Assembly (NCBI GenBank): GCA_905178155.1
Contig: CAJINV010000008.1
Span: 3,555,292-3,619,291, forward strand
Direction of reading: 5' to 3'
From: Amoebophrya sp. A120
Taxonomy: Eukaryota; Sar; Dinophyceae; Syndiniales; Amoebophryaceae
DNA length: 64,000 nucleotides
Shown: piece by piece, positions 31,902 through 43,853 of the stretch
How positions within the stretch are numbered: position 1 is the first letter of the stretch
Layout of the letters: each line of letters opens with the position of its first letter
Notes under the pieces: model-generated
The model's input: only the letters and a program-made list of their open reading frames with translations
The model's database searches: none
What the model was told of the DNA's origin: nothing
Made by a program: the position numbers and the translations under genes

Positions 31902-34394
31902 ATGGCACGGCATGGAATTACAACCACGTTGGACGATGATGCAGCCTCCTCCTTTTCCTTCTGGGTTGTCCGGGAAGACAAGATCGGTGCGTGGTTGGGA
32001 ACGAGACCCACCCCCGCTGGGATGGACGATGCGGGCGAAAGATCTGCGGCCGCGGCAGCAGACGAGATTCTCGATAAGAACCTCCTGCGAAGTGGCAACG
32101 GCAGCTGCGATGACGCAAAGATCTGCTTGAACGAGGAGGAACGTCTCTTGTTCTCGGAAAAAGTATGTGAACAAATGTTGCAGCCGGGGGCGCCTCCACA
32201 AGTGCACGTCGAGCGTCTTCCTGAAGGCGAGGAGCACAGCACTTCTGTAGGAGGTGTGGCACCATCCTCTCCCGCTCCGCTGGGACAAGCGTCAGACCGG
32301 GTCTTTTTCTGCCGCAAGGACCGCGTGTTGTGCGTGCGACACCACTCTCACTCAAGAACCTTAGACACCAACTTCATCTCGGCGTTTCTTGGTGATACGT
32401 CGACTGGAGCTACTCAGCATCACCTTATTTCTCCGGAAAAGTTCGATGTGGAAATCCGCCGCGATCGGGACCGCATCCTGGTCACGTTTGCCGATGGTGA
32501 CGGAGAGGAAGAGATGCGAAAAGACTACAAAAAATTGCGGAAGCGCAAGGAGGGCGCAAAGAGCAAGCACTTTTTTCTTGACCCACATAAAAAATACAAT
32601 GCGCGAGCGGCCAGCTTCTGGCGACGTCCCTCTTTCGCAACGACGAATCATCCCACATGGAAGCGAGAAACCTGGACTCGGAATATTGAACTTCGAGAAT
32701 GGGAATTGTGTGATCCAGAAGAAGCAGGCACAGCTAGGGAGCTGGAGGAACTCCTGGCCTTAGAAGTTCTCCATCAGCAGCGCAGTGCCGACAATGGCGT
32801 CGTCTCGCGGGGGCCCTCGTCGTGTCTGTCGTCCGCAGAACCAGCAATGTTTCGGCTCCTGTTCCGACCTCGAGAGCGCTGGTTTCGGCTCTGGCTGTGC
32901 AGCGCGATCCAAAATTTTCGTTCTAACGGCTGGCACCACTTTTTACCTTCGGCGGCACTACAAACTCACTTCGACAGACTCAAAGGAAAATTATCGTCTC
33001 ATGCGAACGAGGAAGCGCCGGATTATAATTGTACAAAAAATGTGCAGCTGACGCGCGGAACATGCGGTACATTCGCTTCGCAAGACGAGCGCGCTCTTCA
33101 CGACTGGAAGGTCACTGCTATTGTACGACAGGAGTGTTCCGACGCCTACTGGCTTCGCTCCATCGTAGAAAAGAAGCTTCAAAAAGACCCCAAACAGAAC
33201 TGGCCGCAACTGGCCAGGTCGTTGGCTGGCCACGCACGGGTGGCGCCGTTTTTCTACCACCCGCAACATGCGCGCGCGCTGCCGCTGTTCCTGCGAAGCC
33301 ACCACTTCCTTTCGCCGACCGGGACGAGACGCTTCTACTACATCAAAACCGTCGTCGTCCAGGTGCTTCCACGCTCTTGTCTCGTGGGCACGACGCTCGG
33401 GTCGGGAAAACTCCAGAAATACGCGCAAATCTGCGGTGTGGGATTCGTCAATGTTTTGCTCATTCGGAACAACGACATTGAACACCAAAAGATGATGAAC
33501 GCTCCATCGGCCGCGGACGAACAAGGCGGCGCCCGGAGGACGACAGACGAGGAACACTTAGTCCAGAGGAACGATTCAGCTGCTGCACACGACCGTGCAC
33601 CTGCTTCTTCGAGCCAAAGCGAAGAACTAGATGATGAACAATCTTTCCGAGAAGGACCTACCTCGCGTCACACGTTCGTGATGGACACGCAGAAAAACAC
33701 GATCGTGGAAAAGAATGCGGTGCTCTTTCTCCACGTGCAGGCATCAACCGTTCCCGGCGAGGACCAACCCTTGCAGATGTTTCTGGCGCAGCTTGATCTC
33801 CGCCGCCTACGCTACCGCCGCCTGCCCATGGAACGTTTCCAGATCCCGTACCGCCTCAAATTGTCACCGGAGTTAGGAGCATCTTCTGGTGCAGCAGCTG
33901 CAGTAGGAGGGAAAAATTCAAGGGGGGAAAGTAGAAGTGCTAGCCGTGATGAAGAAGATCCTTCCACTTGCTCCTCCTATACAGGGAAATTCCATATCAT
34001 CGACCCGAGCTATGCACACCACGACCCGAGCTCAAGGCAGATGACGTTGAGGACCACCGCGACCGACGACCAGTCGGTCGCGTTGCCGCACAGCCACACG
34101 ATTCCCTTTCGCCAGCAGCTGGGGGTCAACCTCCCCGGGGCCTTTGACTTTGGCGACTGCGCCTCGCCAGCCGAAGACCTGCCGGCGCACTTCCTGGTGC
34201 AGCCGACAACCACACTGCGACCCGGAACATCGTTCGTACTCACGGTCATGATCCCGCAAAACGAGCATTTACTACCGGAGGACGAGGAGTACTGCGAATC
34301 GCACGACTGCCGCTCGCGGGAAACGGAGCTCCAAAAGGTGTTGTGCAACGCGGACATTCTGGGCCGTTTTTTGACCAGGATTGAGGAAAACTGA
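31902..34394 (+). CDS. 830-residue protein of unknown function, single exon
   Basis: Start chosen at ATG 31902 (MARHGITTTLDDDAASSF). The frame is open upstream to 31821, but that extension is hydrophobic, AT-rich and non-conserved in style. TGA at 34392-34394. The protein is soluble, with mixed charged segments and Ser/Ala low-complexity inserts (near residues 565-605 and 675-715). It has paired Trp/Arg-rich stretches such as RPRERWFRLWLCSAIQNF and GTRRFYYIKTVVVQVLPRS. No membrane span, signal peptide or known motif was recognised. It is notable as the longest gene here without any introner. Confidence 0.75.
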   Translation: MARHGITTTLDDDAASSFSFWVVREDKIGAWLGTRPTPAGMDDAGERSAAAAADEILDKNLLRSGNGSCDDAKICLNEEERLLFSEKVCEQMLQPGAPPQVHVERLPEGEEHSTSVGGVAPSSPAPLGQASDRVFFCRKDRVLCVRHHSHSRTLDTNFISAFLGDTSTGATQHHLISPEKFDVEIRRDRDRILVTFADGDGEEEMRKDYKKLRKRKEGAKSKHFFLDPHKKYNARAASFWRRPSFATTNHPTWKRETWTRNIELREWELCDPEEAGTARELEELLALEVLHQQRSADNGVVSRGPSSCLSSAEPAMFRLLFRPRERWFRLWLCSAIQNFRSNGWHHFLPSAALQTHFDRLKGKLSSHANEEAPDYNCTKNVQLTRGTCGTFASQDERALHDWKVTAIVRQECSDAYWLRSIVEKKLQKDPKQNWPQLARSLAGHARVAPFFYHPQHARALPLFLRSHHFLSPTGTRRFYYIKTVVVQVLPRSCLVGTTLGSGKLQKYAQICGVGFVNVLLIRNNDIEHQKMMNAPSAADEQGGARRTTDEEHLVQRNDSAAAHDRAPASSSQSEELDDEQSFREGPTSRHTFVMDTQKNTIVEKNAVLFLHVQASTVPGEDQPLQMFLAQLDLRRLRYRRLPMERFQIPYRLKLSPELGASSGAAAAVGGKNSRGESRSASRDEEDPSTCSSYTGKFHIIDPSYAHHDPSSRQMTLRTTATDDQSVALPHSHTIPFRQQLGVNLPGAFDFGDCASPAEDLPAHFLVQPTTTLRPGTSFVLTVMIPQNEHLLPEDEEYCESHDCRSRETELQKVLCNADILGRFLTRIEEN

Positions 34395-35088
34395 GCGGAT
34401 TCATCGTTTTCAAAGAGAAACAAAGAAATCCAAATCCGAGGTGGAAAAAACAATTTAGCAGATGAGAACTAGAACAAGTAGACCTATTGCGAGATGACCC
34501 GCTTTGCTCTGCAATACTGGTTGATGTTGAGCGATTCCCATTCACGATCAATACAAATCCCTACTTGCTGTTGGTACATCTGAAAGTGCATCTTCAGCAA
34601 GTGTGGTGTGAAAAAAAGACCTCCACGACATGTATTTTCTGGCCACTGCCGTTGGAAGTTCCAGGGCTGAAGCTTTATTGTTGTTCTCGCGCGAAATAAA
34701 AATACTTCGTTGGAGGGACAAACGAGGAAGAACCTTTCTGTGATTATCTATGGATATTATGCGGACCGTGCGTTCGTAAACGATGCTAGCAGTAGCATGC
34801 ACTTGTACTTACCACGTCCTCAAGTCAAGCAACTAGAGGACTAACTTTGAATACAACCAGGATCTCCACTGTGTGATCTGATTGTGAGCGCGGCACTTCT
34901 GAGCAACGACTTGCTTCATTTCCTTGAGACGCTTGCGTACTTGCGTTTTTTCGTTCTCGTATCTTCTGTTGTCGCCGTTTTGTTGAGTTATGCACTAAGT
35001 TACGAATAAGAACCTCGTACCCCTCCTAGTACATGCTGAAGGAGCGTGTCCTTTCGGTTGACAGAATTGAGCCAGCTTGCCCGCGAAG
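34395..35088. other. intergenic, no convincing gene
   Basis: About 0.7 kb; nothing beyond short open frames. Confidence 0.5.
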
Positions 35089-37534
35089 ATGGGCAAAAAA
35101 TCGAAGAAGAAGGACAAGGGGCCACCTTTGCCGGGGATCCCAAGGCTGCCGGCGAGCCACCCAAACTACGTCGATGTGCAGCTGCAGGAGGACAACATAG
35201 ACCTCGTATCGCGGAAAAGCTGGTCCCGGTCGTGGTTGTTTTTAGCTGCCGGTGTTTCTCTTTGTCATGTGCAAGAAGTGGAACACTTAAACTTATTCGC
35301 TCAGGATGTGGAAGATGCGTCTTCGTCTTCCATCATGAAGAGAGTGTGTATGTTGTCTACGTTGCCCTCAAATTGGGGTCAAAATCCTATTCCGTTCTAT
35401 AGTAAAGATTAAGATCGTGAATACCTTGCAACAACGACCTGTATTTTTCGCTTCGATAATTTACCAAGAGGATCGAAACCTTGGAGCGGCAATTGCTGGT
35501 GAAGAAGAGAATAGAAGAGGTACGACCTGTCTAGTTTCTTGAACTTCGTTTGAAAATTTTTTTCGGCCGCAATCGGCACTTATTTTTGATAAGGTTCCAG
35601 GTCCTTGAACTTGATGCAGCTTTTCGGTCATGGTCGACGTGCTGCAACGACGGCTTAGGCTGCTTCTCTGCACTATAGATTTAGATCTTTGTGTTTCCGT
35701 TTTCGTTTAGCACTATAACTAATATACAACAGAATCTCCGGTCCTCGACGATGAAAACACGAACGCAGCTGGATCACATGTATCGAAAGGAAAAATCCCC
35801 CCTCCCCATATCAAAACGGAATTTCTGATGCTGGATTCATTTGTGTACACAAATCAGGTTTGTATTGCAGAGAGGCACTGCGGCCAGATCCCCAGGCTAG
35901 GTAGGGGCGTATGGGTCTAGTTGTTCAGCATGGCAAGCGGCTCACTTTTAGGGCCAGCAGCATGACAAATCGCTTCCATAATGGGGCGGAAGCTTCTGCC
36001 CTTGTCTTCTTGCAAGACAAATGTCATATGTGGCCTCAAATGAATCAGCAACGCAAATTTTCGGAAACATACCTTTTCGATATGGGGAGGGGGAATTGTT
36101 CCTTTTGATAACATGCAGGAGGACCTTACACTGGAAAAGCGCACTACCTACGCAGTGACTTCCGACCTCACGCGACAATACAAGGCCATGCAGGAGGATC
36201 TGATCCACAAGATCAACAGTACAGTGATCGATGTTGCGTTCTTGTTCTTTCACGATGTATGGTTCACGCTCGCTGCTTGACACGCCAGAATTTGTGATGC
36301 AGAACTTCCTACTAATTGGATCGAAAGCGAAAGCGTAAGCTGCTTTTACGATTACCTGCGGCAGATTCTATCAATCGGCACAACAGGCTTGGAAACGACG
36401 TTGACGGAACAGCGAGAAGAAGTGGATATGTCACAGCATGGTATGAAATGAAAAGGAGAGGGATCATGTTCAACAGCTGTACCAAAAGGCAAAAACAAGG
36501 CTCCGCCATTAAGTTAAGTAGGCGGAGAAAGCTATGCCAAAACAAAATTTGATGCCGGATGTAAATGTAATGCGACTGAATTTTCCACGAAGACAAAGGT
36601 ATAAGAAATTGGAAGAGGAAGTGCCATGCCTGAGAGAGGAGTCCGTATGCGGAACACAAAAGCCTGACGCGGAAGGAAAAATTTCGGTAGAAAAGTTTGT
36701 GTCGCGTTGTTTTTACACTTCTCGCGACGAGTTCACTCAGCATCCTTCTTTTTCCTCAGTCATACAGAAACTGCAGGAGCTCGTAAGGGATAAGAACGAC
36801 ATCATCCGCCACAAGGATCGGGTAATCGAAGAACTGAAAGTCCGCATGGAAACGATGTCCACTGAGTTCGAACAAATGCTGTCTATGACCCTGAAGAGCA
36901 TGAAGGTATAATTTTTTGAGTGCTGTTCGGGGTAGCCTCTACCTTTTCGCATCATGATTCGAATAAGCCGAGTTATCTACACCTACACGACAGTCCGCTG
37001 CATGACTAGTATTTCGTATCCCGGTCGTCCCGGGCCAAGCCCAAGCTGCTTTCCCGCGATCGCATGAGAGAAAATCCTTCGTTCAACAGGAGCACATGGC
37101 GACCAAGCTGAACCAGGACCAGCGGGAAACGGTCGTGAAAAATGCCCAGGATATTGCGAGGAAAAATCCCCCCTCCCCATATCAAAGCAAAATTTCTGAT
37201 GCTGGATTTGCGTACACAAATCAGCCCTGTCTTGCAGTAGAGGACTGCAGGCCTATAGGAAGCCTAAGTGGAGGGGTTTCGGCCTAGGCGCTCAGCATGA
37301 CAGAAGTCTATGCTGTAGGCCCAACAGCATCACAAACCGCCGGCATGATGCAGGGCGTCTTCTTGGTTTGCCTTCTTGCAAGACATTTGTGACCATAAAT
37401 CAGCATCGCAAATTTCTACAAATCTACCTCTTCAGTATGGGGAGAGGGGATTTTTCCTTACGATACAGGACAAGCTGGAAGAGTACACAAAAAAAGTAGC
37501 AGCCACGGCAAACGCGAGCTCGCCGACGAGGTGA
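35089..37534 (+). CDS. coiled-coil protein resembling dynein regulatory complex subunit 12 (CCDC153)
   Basis: Exons 35089-35205, 35469-35519, 35733-35780, 36116-36223, 36606-36644, 36768-36905, 37090-37151 and 37471-37534 join in phase to about 209 residues, close to human CCDC153 (210, from memory). It begins with the basic MGKKSKKKDKG typical of that family. It is then almost entirely coiled coil (RIETLERQLLVKKRIEE, LQELVRDKNDIIRHKD), with RVIEELKVRMETMSTEFEQM matching the conserved family core as I remember it. DRC12 belongs to the nexin-dynein regulatory complex of motile cilia, which would fit a flagellated dispersal stage. Two introns are family C introners (TSDs ACATG and CAGGA); the others have GT-AG ends. 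The weakest junction is 36224-36605, which lacks a pyrimidine tract. Another small axonemal coiled-coil protein is the alternative. Confidence 0.6.
35781..36110. mobile_element. introner, family C
   Basis: 330 bases, TATCGAAAGGAAAAATCCCC to TTGTTCCTTTTGATA. TSD ACATG. Excision joins TQLDHM to QEDLTLEK. Confidence 0.93.
37152..37465. mobile_element. introner, family C
   Basis: 314 bases, TATTGCGAGGAAAAATCCCC to GATTTTTCCTTACGATA. TSD CAGGA. Excision joins VVKNAQD to KLEEYTKK. Confidence 0.93.
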
Positions 37535-38726
37535 CCACACGAGATGATCAGCGCTACGAGAAAGCAAAGTTTGGTAAGACAAGCCGGGCTAGTCGAGTAC
37601 TGGAAAAGTATTCGACGCATCCGTCTTCGTTACTTGAACTTGATAAAGGAGATTCTTCCACCCAGATAAAAACTCAGCTCGTATAACTTGATGGAGTGAA
37701 TATAACCAAGAAACCCGATGAGAGATCGTGAGTTGCAAAAGCTTCACGAAATCAAAAAAGCCAGATAATTGACCAGAACATTGATGATGACCGAATCCGG
37801 GCTAAGTCTATTGAAGTGAGTGGAATTCGTGCCTTCATGTAGCGGCAAGAGGACTAATGTAGTAAGTATGAAAGTTTGAAGATATTGATTTTGTACTGTG
37901 AGCTGGTAGAAAACGAAAGAACCAGGCCGGCGAAGGCCTCAGAAACCGAAACGGTATAAACTGATGTAACCGCTGAACGGTCGTCTACAGGTTGTGTTTG
38001 TTTTTTTCGCTGCAGGTTCGGTAAGAAAAATGATTTGCTTCGTGAGCGGCCTGTTTTGCAAATTCAAAGCACTCGCCAATCAGTGTCCCGCGTCCGTGGA
38101 GCTGCTGACGCTCTTCCTAGAAAATGGTAAATCCACAAGCAAGAAGCTCATGGCTGCCCATTAGGCCGGCATCTAGAGCTTCACTTCTTCATCAACATGA
38201 ACAAGATCCCAAGAGGTTTTATTTTGTTTTTTGATCGTCTTTGATCAACACTGCACATCTATGCTTTTCGTCACCGTTGCATTAGCGATCCCGCCTTTTT
38301 GCTTTTTGTGGAGAGTTTCTGTTTGACGTTATTGTTGATGTGATCGACACCGATCATACCGTTATCATTGGTCTCCGTTGTCAACTTCAAGGGTGCTTTT
38401 TTCGATCGCGCACTCTGCAGCCGACGTTCCAAATAAAGTGCGGATGATGCTGAAGTCGGTACCTTTTGTATAGGTACCCATGTTGGCTTCAGAGCAAATA
38501 TTGAGCAACTCCGAAGATTTAATTGTCTTTACACAGATCAGAAGCTGTGCAACTTCGCGCCTAAAGAGCCAGAGTTGTGACCACTCAGCGCACGTGTTAC
38601 GCCACGCCTAGCAGACAGGAAATAGTAAAACGGCAGCGGAGCTCGAGCTCCGCCTCCGGCCTCCGAAGCCACACTACAGCAGGAACACGCGCTTATAATT
38701 GATAAATTATTCGCAAGGAACAAACC
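37535..38726. other. intergenic; one tiny open frame of doubtful status
   Basis: About 1.2 kb. A 44-codon frame at 38030-38164 (MICFVSGLFCKFKALANQCP...) follows a CTGCAG acceptor-like site and has a more coding-like composition than its surroundings. It could be a short exon or chance. Nothing else was seen. Confidence 0.4.
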
Positions 38727-41572
38727 ATGGATACGAAGTTGTTTATCGACCTGTTGGCCAACCGGTCAGAGTCGAAATTCGAGCAACTTCCCGAGAAAAT
38801 TACCGAGTACATGCCGAAAAAGGAACCGACGTACGATAAAGATCTTGGGATAATCTTTCGCGTTCTTGAGCCGTATTACACCAAAGCAGCTGTCTATGCA
38901 AAGCAAAAACTGTTTCACTGTGATGATTTTGCAAGATCTGCCTCACAAGCATGCTACACATGAGACTAAAAACCTGTCATGCGCGTTTCCCAAAGGAAAA
39001 CACGCTTGAAATTCCAATGCCTTGCAAGTGTAGCAAGACAAATACTTCTGTGTTCCATTTTCTGCATCACAAATTCACAGTGAAACAGTTTTTTTTTGCG
39101 ATACTGTCGACGATGTCACAACGGCCATGCTCAACGGCGAGATCTCGTCGGGAACACGGTGGCCGCGGCAAATGGCAGAGAAGGTTTGCGTTTGAAAATG
39201 TTTTTTTATGAATGTGCAGCTTGTTCCTCCGGGTCATTTTTAATAGGTGTCGGTTGCATGATCCGTCCTGCCGTTCGGCGTGTGTATGTTGGTTCGTTCC
39301 TAGTACGATCTTCCTTGTGAAGATAGATATTCGTTTTGCTCGTGCTAAGTACAACTTGAAGATCCTTATAAAATGACATCCGAATGATCTTATTTATTAA
39401 AACTATCGCAAGATTTGCGCCACCTACTCGGTTCCGGTCGCTTTTCCGACCTCTTCTGGCGCGTCGGCCCTGCACGTTTCCTTGTTGTGCATCAACGTCT
39501 ACCAGTACGAGGTGATCGTTCCCGCACTGACCATGGTGGCGGTCGCCAACGCGGTCAAACTGGCGGGGGGCATCCCCATCTTTGCGGACTGCGCCAAAGA
39601 CAACATCAACCCGTCGCTGAAGGAGATCAAGGCCAAAAAATCGGTCAGGACGAAAGCGGTCATCGTTTGCCACACCTACGGGATCGTATGCCCCGAGATC
39701 CGGGAAATTGCCGAGTATTGCAAACTATGAACTGCAAAAGTATCGTATTCGTATCACTATCAATGCATTACAAATTTCCTCAGCATGAGAAATAAAATTT
39801 GTAATGCGGAGCTGCCTTACGGAAAAGATTTGTAATGCATGACTGCAATTACTACGAGTACGATACTTTTGCGCAGCATACAAACAGGAAAATCTACCGC
39901 TAATCGAGGACATCTGCGAGTGCATGGGCGCAAGGGTAGACAACCATCCCGAGCTATTGCAATGAAAAATGCCCCCACCCCCGAACTTGAAAGCATTTGT
40001 ATTGCAAACCTTTCCAAATGAAACATTCGCCCACTTGCATGTATCAGCATCACAGATTTCCGATCGTGAATAGGAAAAATTTGTATTGCAAAAGATCGCA
40101 GCAAGAGCGGTGCTTGTCATGCAAGCAATGCGAAACACCACTAGAATCTGCATCAGAAAGATTCATATTCCTTTCATGCATGACAAAAGGTTTTCATTTG
40201 GAAACTTCGCATCACAAATTTTTGCAACTTTGGGGGTGGGGGGCACTTTTCACTGTAATACGAGCCGAGAGTACTGAGGGGAAGCTCTATTATAAATGGG
40301 AAAGCGATGCTGGATCATATTTTTCTTTTTGTGTCGTCAGCCCCAGCACTTCAATTTATTCGCACAGGAAGGAGTGCAAACGCTACAAAAACAGAACCCA
40401 AATAACACAAACATCGTCGTGAAGGTTGCAAATCCCAGTACTTGTGCCTAAGCAAAAAAATAAGCAGAAGTACATAAAAACAAAACTACCAGGATCCTAC
40501 CGTGGGTCGGTACCTGCTCGCCGGTGCGTTTGGCGATTTCAGTTGCTCCAGTCTGTATGCCAACAAGCAGATCACCGCGGGCGACGGTGGCTGGGTGCAC
40601 AGCATTTCAGAGGAACACGCGCCGCGGCTGAAGAGTTTGATCAACCACGGGTTTGACCCCGCGTTTCACTTCCTGCACTTTGAAACCGCGCCCAACGCCA
40701 AGATCAACGGTCTGGGCGCGGCGTTTCTCAACTCGCAAATCGGCGAAAACCTCCACCAGCAGGTGGAGAAGCGGCACGAGATCGCGTTTTGGTACCGGAA
40801 GGCACTGTGGAACGAGAAATTGACGGCGTTCAACCCGGAGGGGACGGAAACGGAGCGAACTGCGGCTTTGGCGACTGCAACGTCCTCCAGCAGCGGGGAA
40901 GACGAGGAGGACCCAACGACCGCGACGCAGACGGGAGAGGACCACATGGGGGAGTCAAATAGTTCACTAGCAGCTCCTCCTGCGCAAGAACAAGGTGCGC
41001 AACAAGACGACACAAATTTCCTGACCCCGAAGTCGGAAGCCACCAGCAAGCTGGAAAACAGTCAGAGTGGTAGACTCCCTCCGCTCTTCCCTCTGCGCGG
41101 TATCAACGAGAAGACAATCATGCAGAACCGGTGTTTCTTCGACGCGCCGTGGGTATTCGGGATAGAGACCAAAGACCAGAAGACCCGGGATTCGCTGCGG
41201 CAGTATCTCGCAGAATTCGGCATCGAGTCGCGGAACTACTTCTTCCCCTTGCACGTGCAGCCGGTAAACTACTACGAATACGCACGGGGCGTCGCGGGCA
41301 GCTACAAGGCCTGGGAGGTGGAGCTGCCTCACGCGCTCAAGTTCGGCTCGGTGGGCCTGTACCTGCCCACCCACAGTTTCCTGGAGGAGGAAGATGTTAC
41401 GTACATTGTAGCTGTGTGCAAGAGGTTTTTTTTCCCTCCAGAAGAAGCTGCGAGAAATCAGCATAGTACCTCGGAGGAGGACAAACTGTTCAAAGAGCTG
41501 TCGACGGCCAGGAAAAAAGGCTGGGTAGACGAAAAGAGAAGTGTTTTACTAGGGACGAAAGGAAGTAGATGA
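38727..41572 (+). CDS. DegT/DnrJ/EryC1/StrS-type PLP aminotransferase
   Basis: About 569 residues; exons 38727-38894, 39109-39183, 39413-39725, 39886-39954, 40266-40270 and 40493-41572. This fold-type I family transaminates keto-sugars and related substrates. Family features: SSGASALHVSLLC (start of the fold), EVIVPALTMVAVANAVKLAG, TKAVIVCHTYG, the PLP-pocket Asp in LPLIEDICECMGA, then GAFGDFSCSSLYANKQITAG with the Schiff-base Lys in NKQIT, and GGWV. The C-terminal lobe has FGIESRNYFFPLH and LPTHSFLEEEDV. It is longer than usual (about 400) because of a Ser/Thr/Glu-rich insert after KLTAFNPEG (about residues 325-395). Introners of families I, D and E sit between conserved motifs, and each excision restores them. 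Introns 39184-39412 and 40271-40492 are GT-AG. The substrate cannot be inferred. Confidence 0.9.
38895..39103. mobile_element. introner, family I
   Basis: 209 bases. Left AAAAACTGTTTCACTGTGA, right TCACAGTGAAACAGTTTTT. TSD CTGTC. Excision joins YYTKAAV to DDVTTAML. It is the only family I copy seen. Confidence 0.92.
39726..39880. mobile_element. introner, family D
   Basis: 155 bases. Left CTGCAAAAGTATCGTATTCG, right GAGTACGATACTTTTGCGC. TSD CAAAC. Excision restores AEYCKQENLPLIEDI of the aminotransferase. Confidence 0.94.
39955..40260. mobile_element. introner, family E
   Basis: 306 bases. Left AATGAAAAATGCCCCCACC, right GGGTGGGGGGCACTTTTCAC. TSD CGAGC. Only five exon bases lie between its TSD and the next GT-AG intron. 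Confidence 0.9.
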
Positions 41573-41971
41573 AAGTGTTGAAACTTGTACATCAAAATTA
41601 ACTTGCAGGGAGATCTCGTTTTTGCAGATCATTGGTTCTCGACGGACAAACAAAGGATTGCGTTTCAAGGGTTCTTGTTGCCGAGGACACGCAACATAAG
41701 CAGGGTCAGGTTACCGCTTTGCGGTTTGAATAAGAAGTGTCGGTCGCACGTCGGTGAAAGGTCATGGAATTAGGCTCTCTCATCTCCCGCACATCAACTC
41801 GTCTTAAACTTCTCAAAGAAACTCTACAAAGTGCGAGCGTTCAACTGTGTCGATTGATATTTTTACGACAATGAAAATATTTGACATGATCTCCATTTCG
41901 CAGATTTCGTTTTGCTATCTTGAGCAACAGCCCAATTCCCATGGCTCGAGGCATACGAAAGAATCGTCAAA
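41573..41971. other. intergenic, no convincing gene
   Basis: About 0.4 kb between the aminotransferase stop and the DUF202 start; nothing recognisable. Confidence 0.5.
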
Positions 41972-42754
41972 ATGTTCGCGCACTATTCTCCCGCGAGTAG
42001 GGCTCCAGGAGGTTGCGCTGCGGTCTCCAGGAGGCTGCTTGTCATGAATTTTCGCCCTCCAAACTACACATCGCCCCTTTGCGGTGCTAGAGTAACTTTT
42101 GCGATAAGGAGTCACCGCTTCTTCAGCGTCCCGCCCCTTTGTGATTATAGTACTATCGACCGAAGATTTTTCTCCTCAGCCCCTTCCCCCCCATCTGAAA
42201 CTACGAGCGAGAACGACAACGGCAAAGACCAAAAATCCCCACTCGGGAGCTCGCACGCGATCGTGGAAAACACCGGCTCGGTTGCCCGCGACCATCTCGC
42301 AAACGAGCGGACCTTTCTCGCATGGGCGAAGGTCGGCCTTGCGTTTACCGCGGCAGGTACGGCCTTGTTCTCCGCGTACCACACCGAACGGGAGTTAGCC
42401 GACCGCGTATCGAAATACTCCCTGGAAAATAAAAAGCAGGACCAACAAAAAACCTCCACGAACACGGATGTTCCTGAAAAATCTCAGCAAGAACTCCTAT
42501 CAACGAGCACACAGCGCAACAGAAGTTCCGCAGCAAGTAGTAGAAATGCGCGAAAAGAGAAGATCACGCTAGCCTCGGGGCTTCTCTGGGCCAACGGCGG
42601 CTTGCTGCTCTTGTACAGCCTGTACCGGTATTTGTCTGTCCAGAGAGCACTGTTGAAAGGCCAGTTCATCCTCGCGAAACGCGGCTTGTTTGCCGTTACG
42701 TTTTGCACGGCAGTGTGCACGGGTGGTGCGCTGGTACTCGTGTATTTGAGTTGA
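41972..42754 (+). CDS. DUF202-domain membrane protein, possibly mitochondrial
   Basis: A 260-residue single exon. The DUF202 signature is ARDHLANERTFLAWAKVGLAFTAAGTALF, around residues 105-133; the conserved NERTFLAW is complete. Three hydrophobic segments follow the domain's usual topology: residues about 117-135, 200-215 (LASGLLWANGGLLLLYSLY) and 236-258 (TFCTAVCTGGALVLVYLS). About 60 polar residues (Gln/Ser/Thr-rich, NKKQDQQKTSTNTD) are inserted between the first and second spans. The N-terminus is rich in Arg, Ser and Ala without acids (MFAHYSPASRAPGG), which suggests an organelle presequence. A start at ATG 42044 (MNFRPPNY) is the alternative. The function of DUF202 proteins is poorly defined; in yeast-type VTC proteins the domain is a membrane anchor. 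Confidence 0.85.
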   Translation: MFAHYSPASRAPGGCAAVSRRLLVMNFRPPNYTSPLCGARVTFAIRSHRFFSVPPLCDYSTIDRRFFSSAPSPPSETTSENDNGKDQKSPLGSSHAIVENTGSVARDHLANERTFLAWAKVGLAFTAAGTALFSAYHTERELADRVSKYSLENKKQDQQKTSTNTDVPEKSQQELLSTSTQRNRSSAASSRNARKEKITLASGLLWANGGLLLLYSLYRYLSVQRALLKGQFILAKRGLFAVTFCTAVCTGGALVLVYLS

Positions 42755-43853
42755 TAGGTCCATTTTGACTTTTGATAATAAGTGCAACGGAAAAATATTC
42801 ATTCTGTTTAGAAGAGAGGGAATCATGTATGTCGACGTCAGAAGTTGTTGCGAAGCAAATCAATGCTCCTTTCGGAAGCAACGTGGATGCGGCTACTTAC
42901 GCCCTCAGCTTGTTCGAATAATAGGTCCGTGTCCGCTGTGCTACGCACTACATGACCAACACAAATAAAGCGAGAATTTAAAAGTCGAAAGTCGGTACAG
43001 AGCCATGTTTATTGGGCATACGGGGGGGACTCTTGACAAGGACAAAGTGTCGATTTTTAAAGGGCAGTTTTTTCTTCTGAGAATGAATGTTTTCCTCTAC
43101 TGACGAGATATCGCAACCAAGAAAAGAACAGCTCGAAGGCCTCGTGCTTTTTTTCGCCAACCGCAGAGAACAATAAAATGTCGCTGATAATATTGTGAAT
43201 TTTCCTTGGGGATTGAATGACTGATATGTTTACTCGTTTAATATAATTAAGAGTATGGCGAAAATCCTCACGACCAGAAAATCACTTCCAGACCCTGTCT
43301 TCGCTCACTACCCCTCGCCCACCCGTTTCGGTTCCTCTATCCATCGGTACAGAAAATTGAACATCTTCATTATCTTCAGTCGGTTTAAAGAAATTGTGGA
43401 TCTAGGTATAGCATATGCAGTAAATAGGAATCGTAATCGTTTCAAATTGGACATTCAAATGCACCGCAGCCACGGTAGTGCGAGGAATAGCACTTCTAGT
43501 ATCGTCATCTAGTGCCAGGTGTCAAGGAGTGGCGGAACAAAAGCTCTCATCAATGTTTTTCCTGGTTGTAGTACGTAACGATTTCCTTTTCGCAAAAACG
43601 ATGGAGCACTTTTCTGAGTGTGTCTCTAATTGTTCTATGAGATAGCGTGCTGCTCAGGTACAACTATAATTGACAAGAACTACGGGGACGAGAATACTCA
43701 TATAAAGGGCAGGGAGGAGCGAGCCATCTACATCTCCTGTATGAGTAATTCGCAACACCTGCTACACCGAGCAAAGGAACAAGGCCGCATTTTTGCTCAT
43801 CTTGTTGAAGGAACTTGAGTAAAAAAACAAAAGTTGAGTAACTTGCTGCAAAA
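42755..43853. other. intergenic, no convincing gene
   Basis: About 1.1 kb; AT-rich with short open frames only. Confidence 0.5.
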
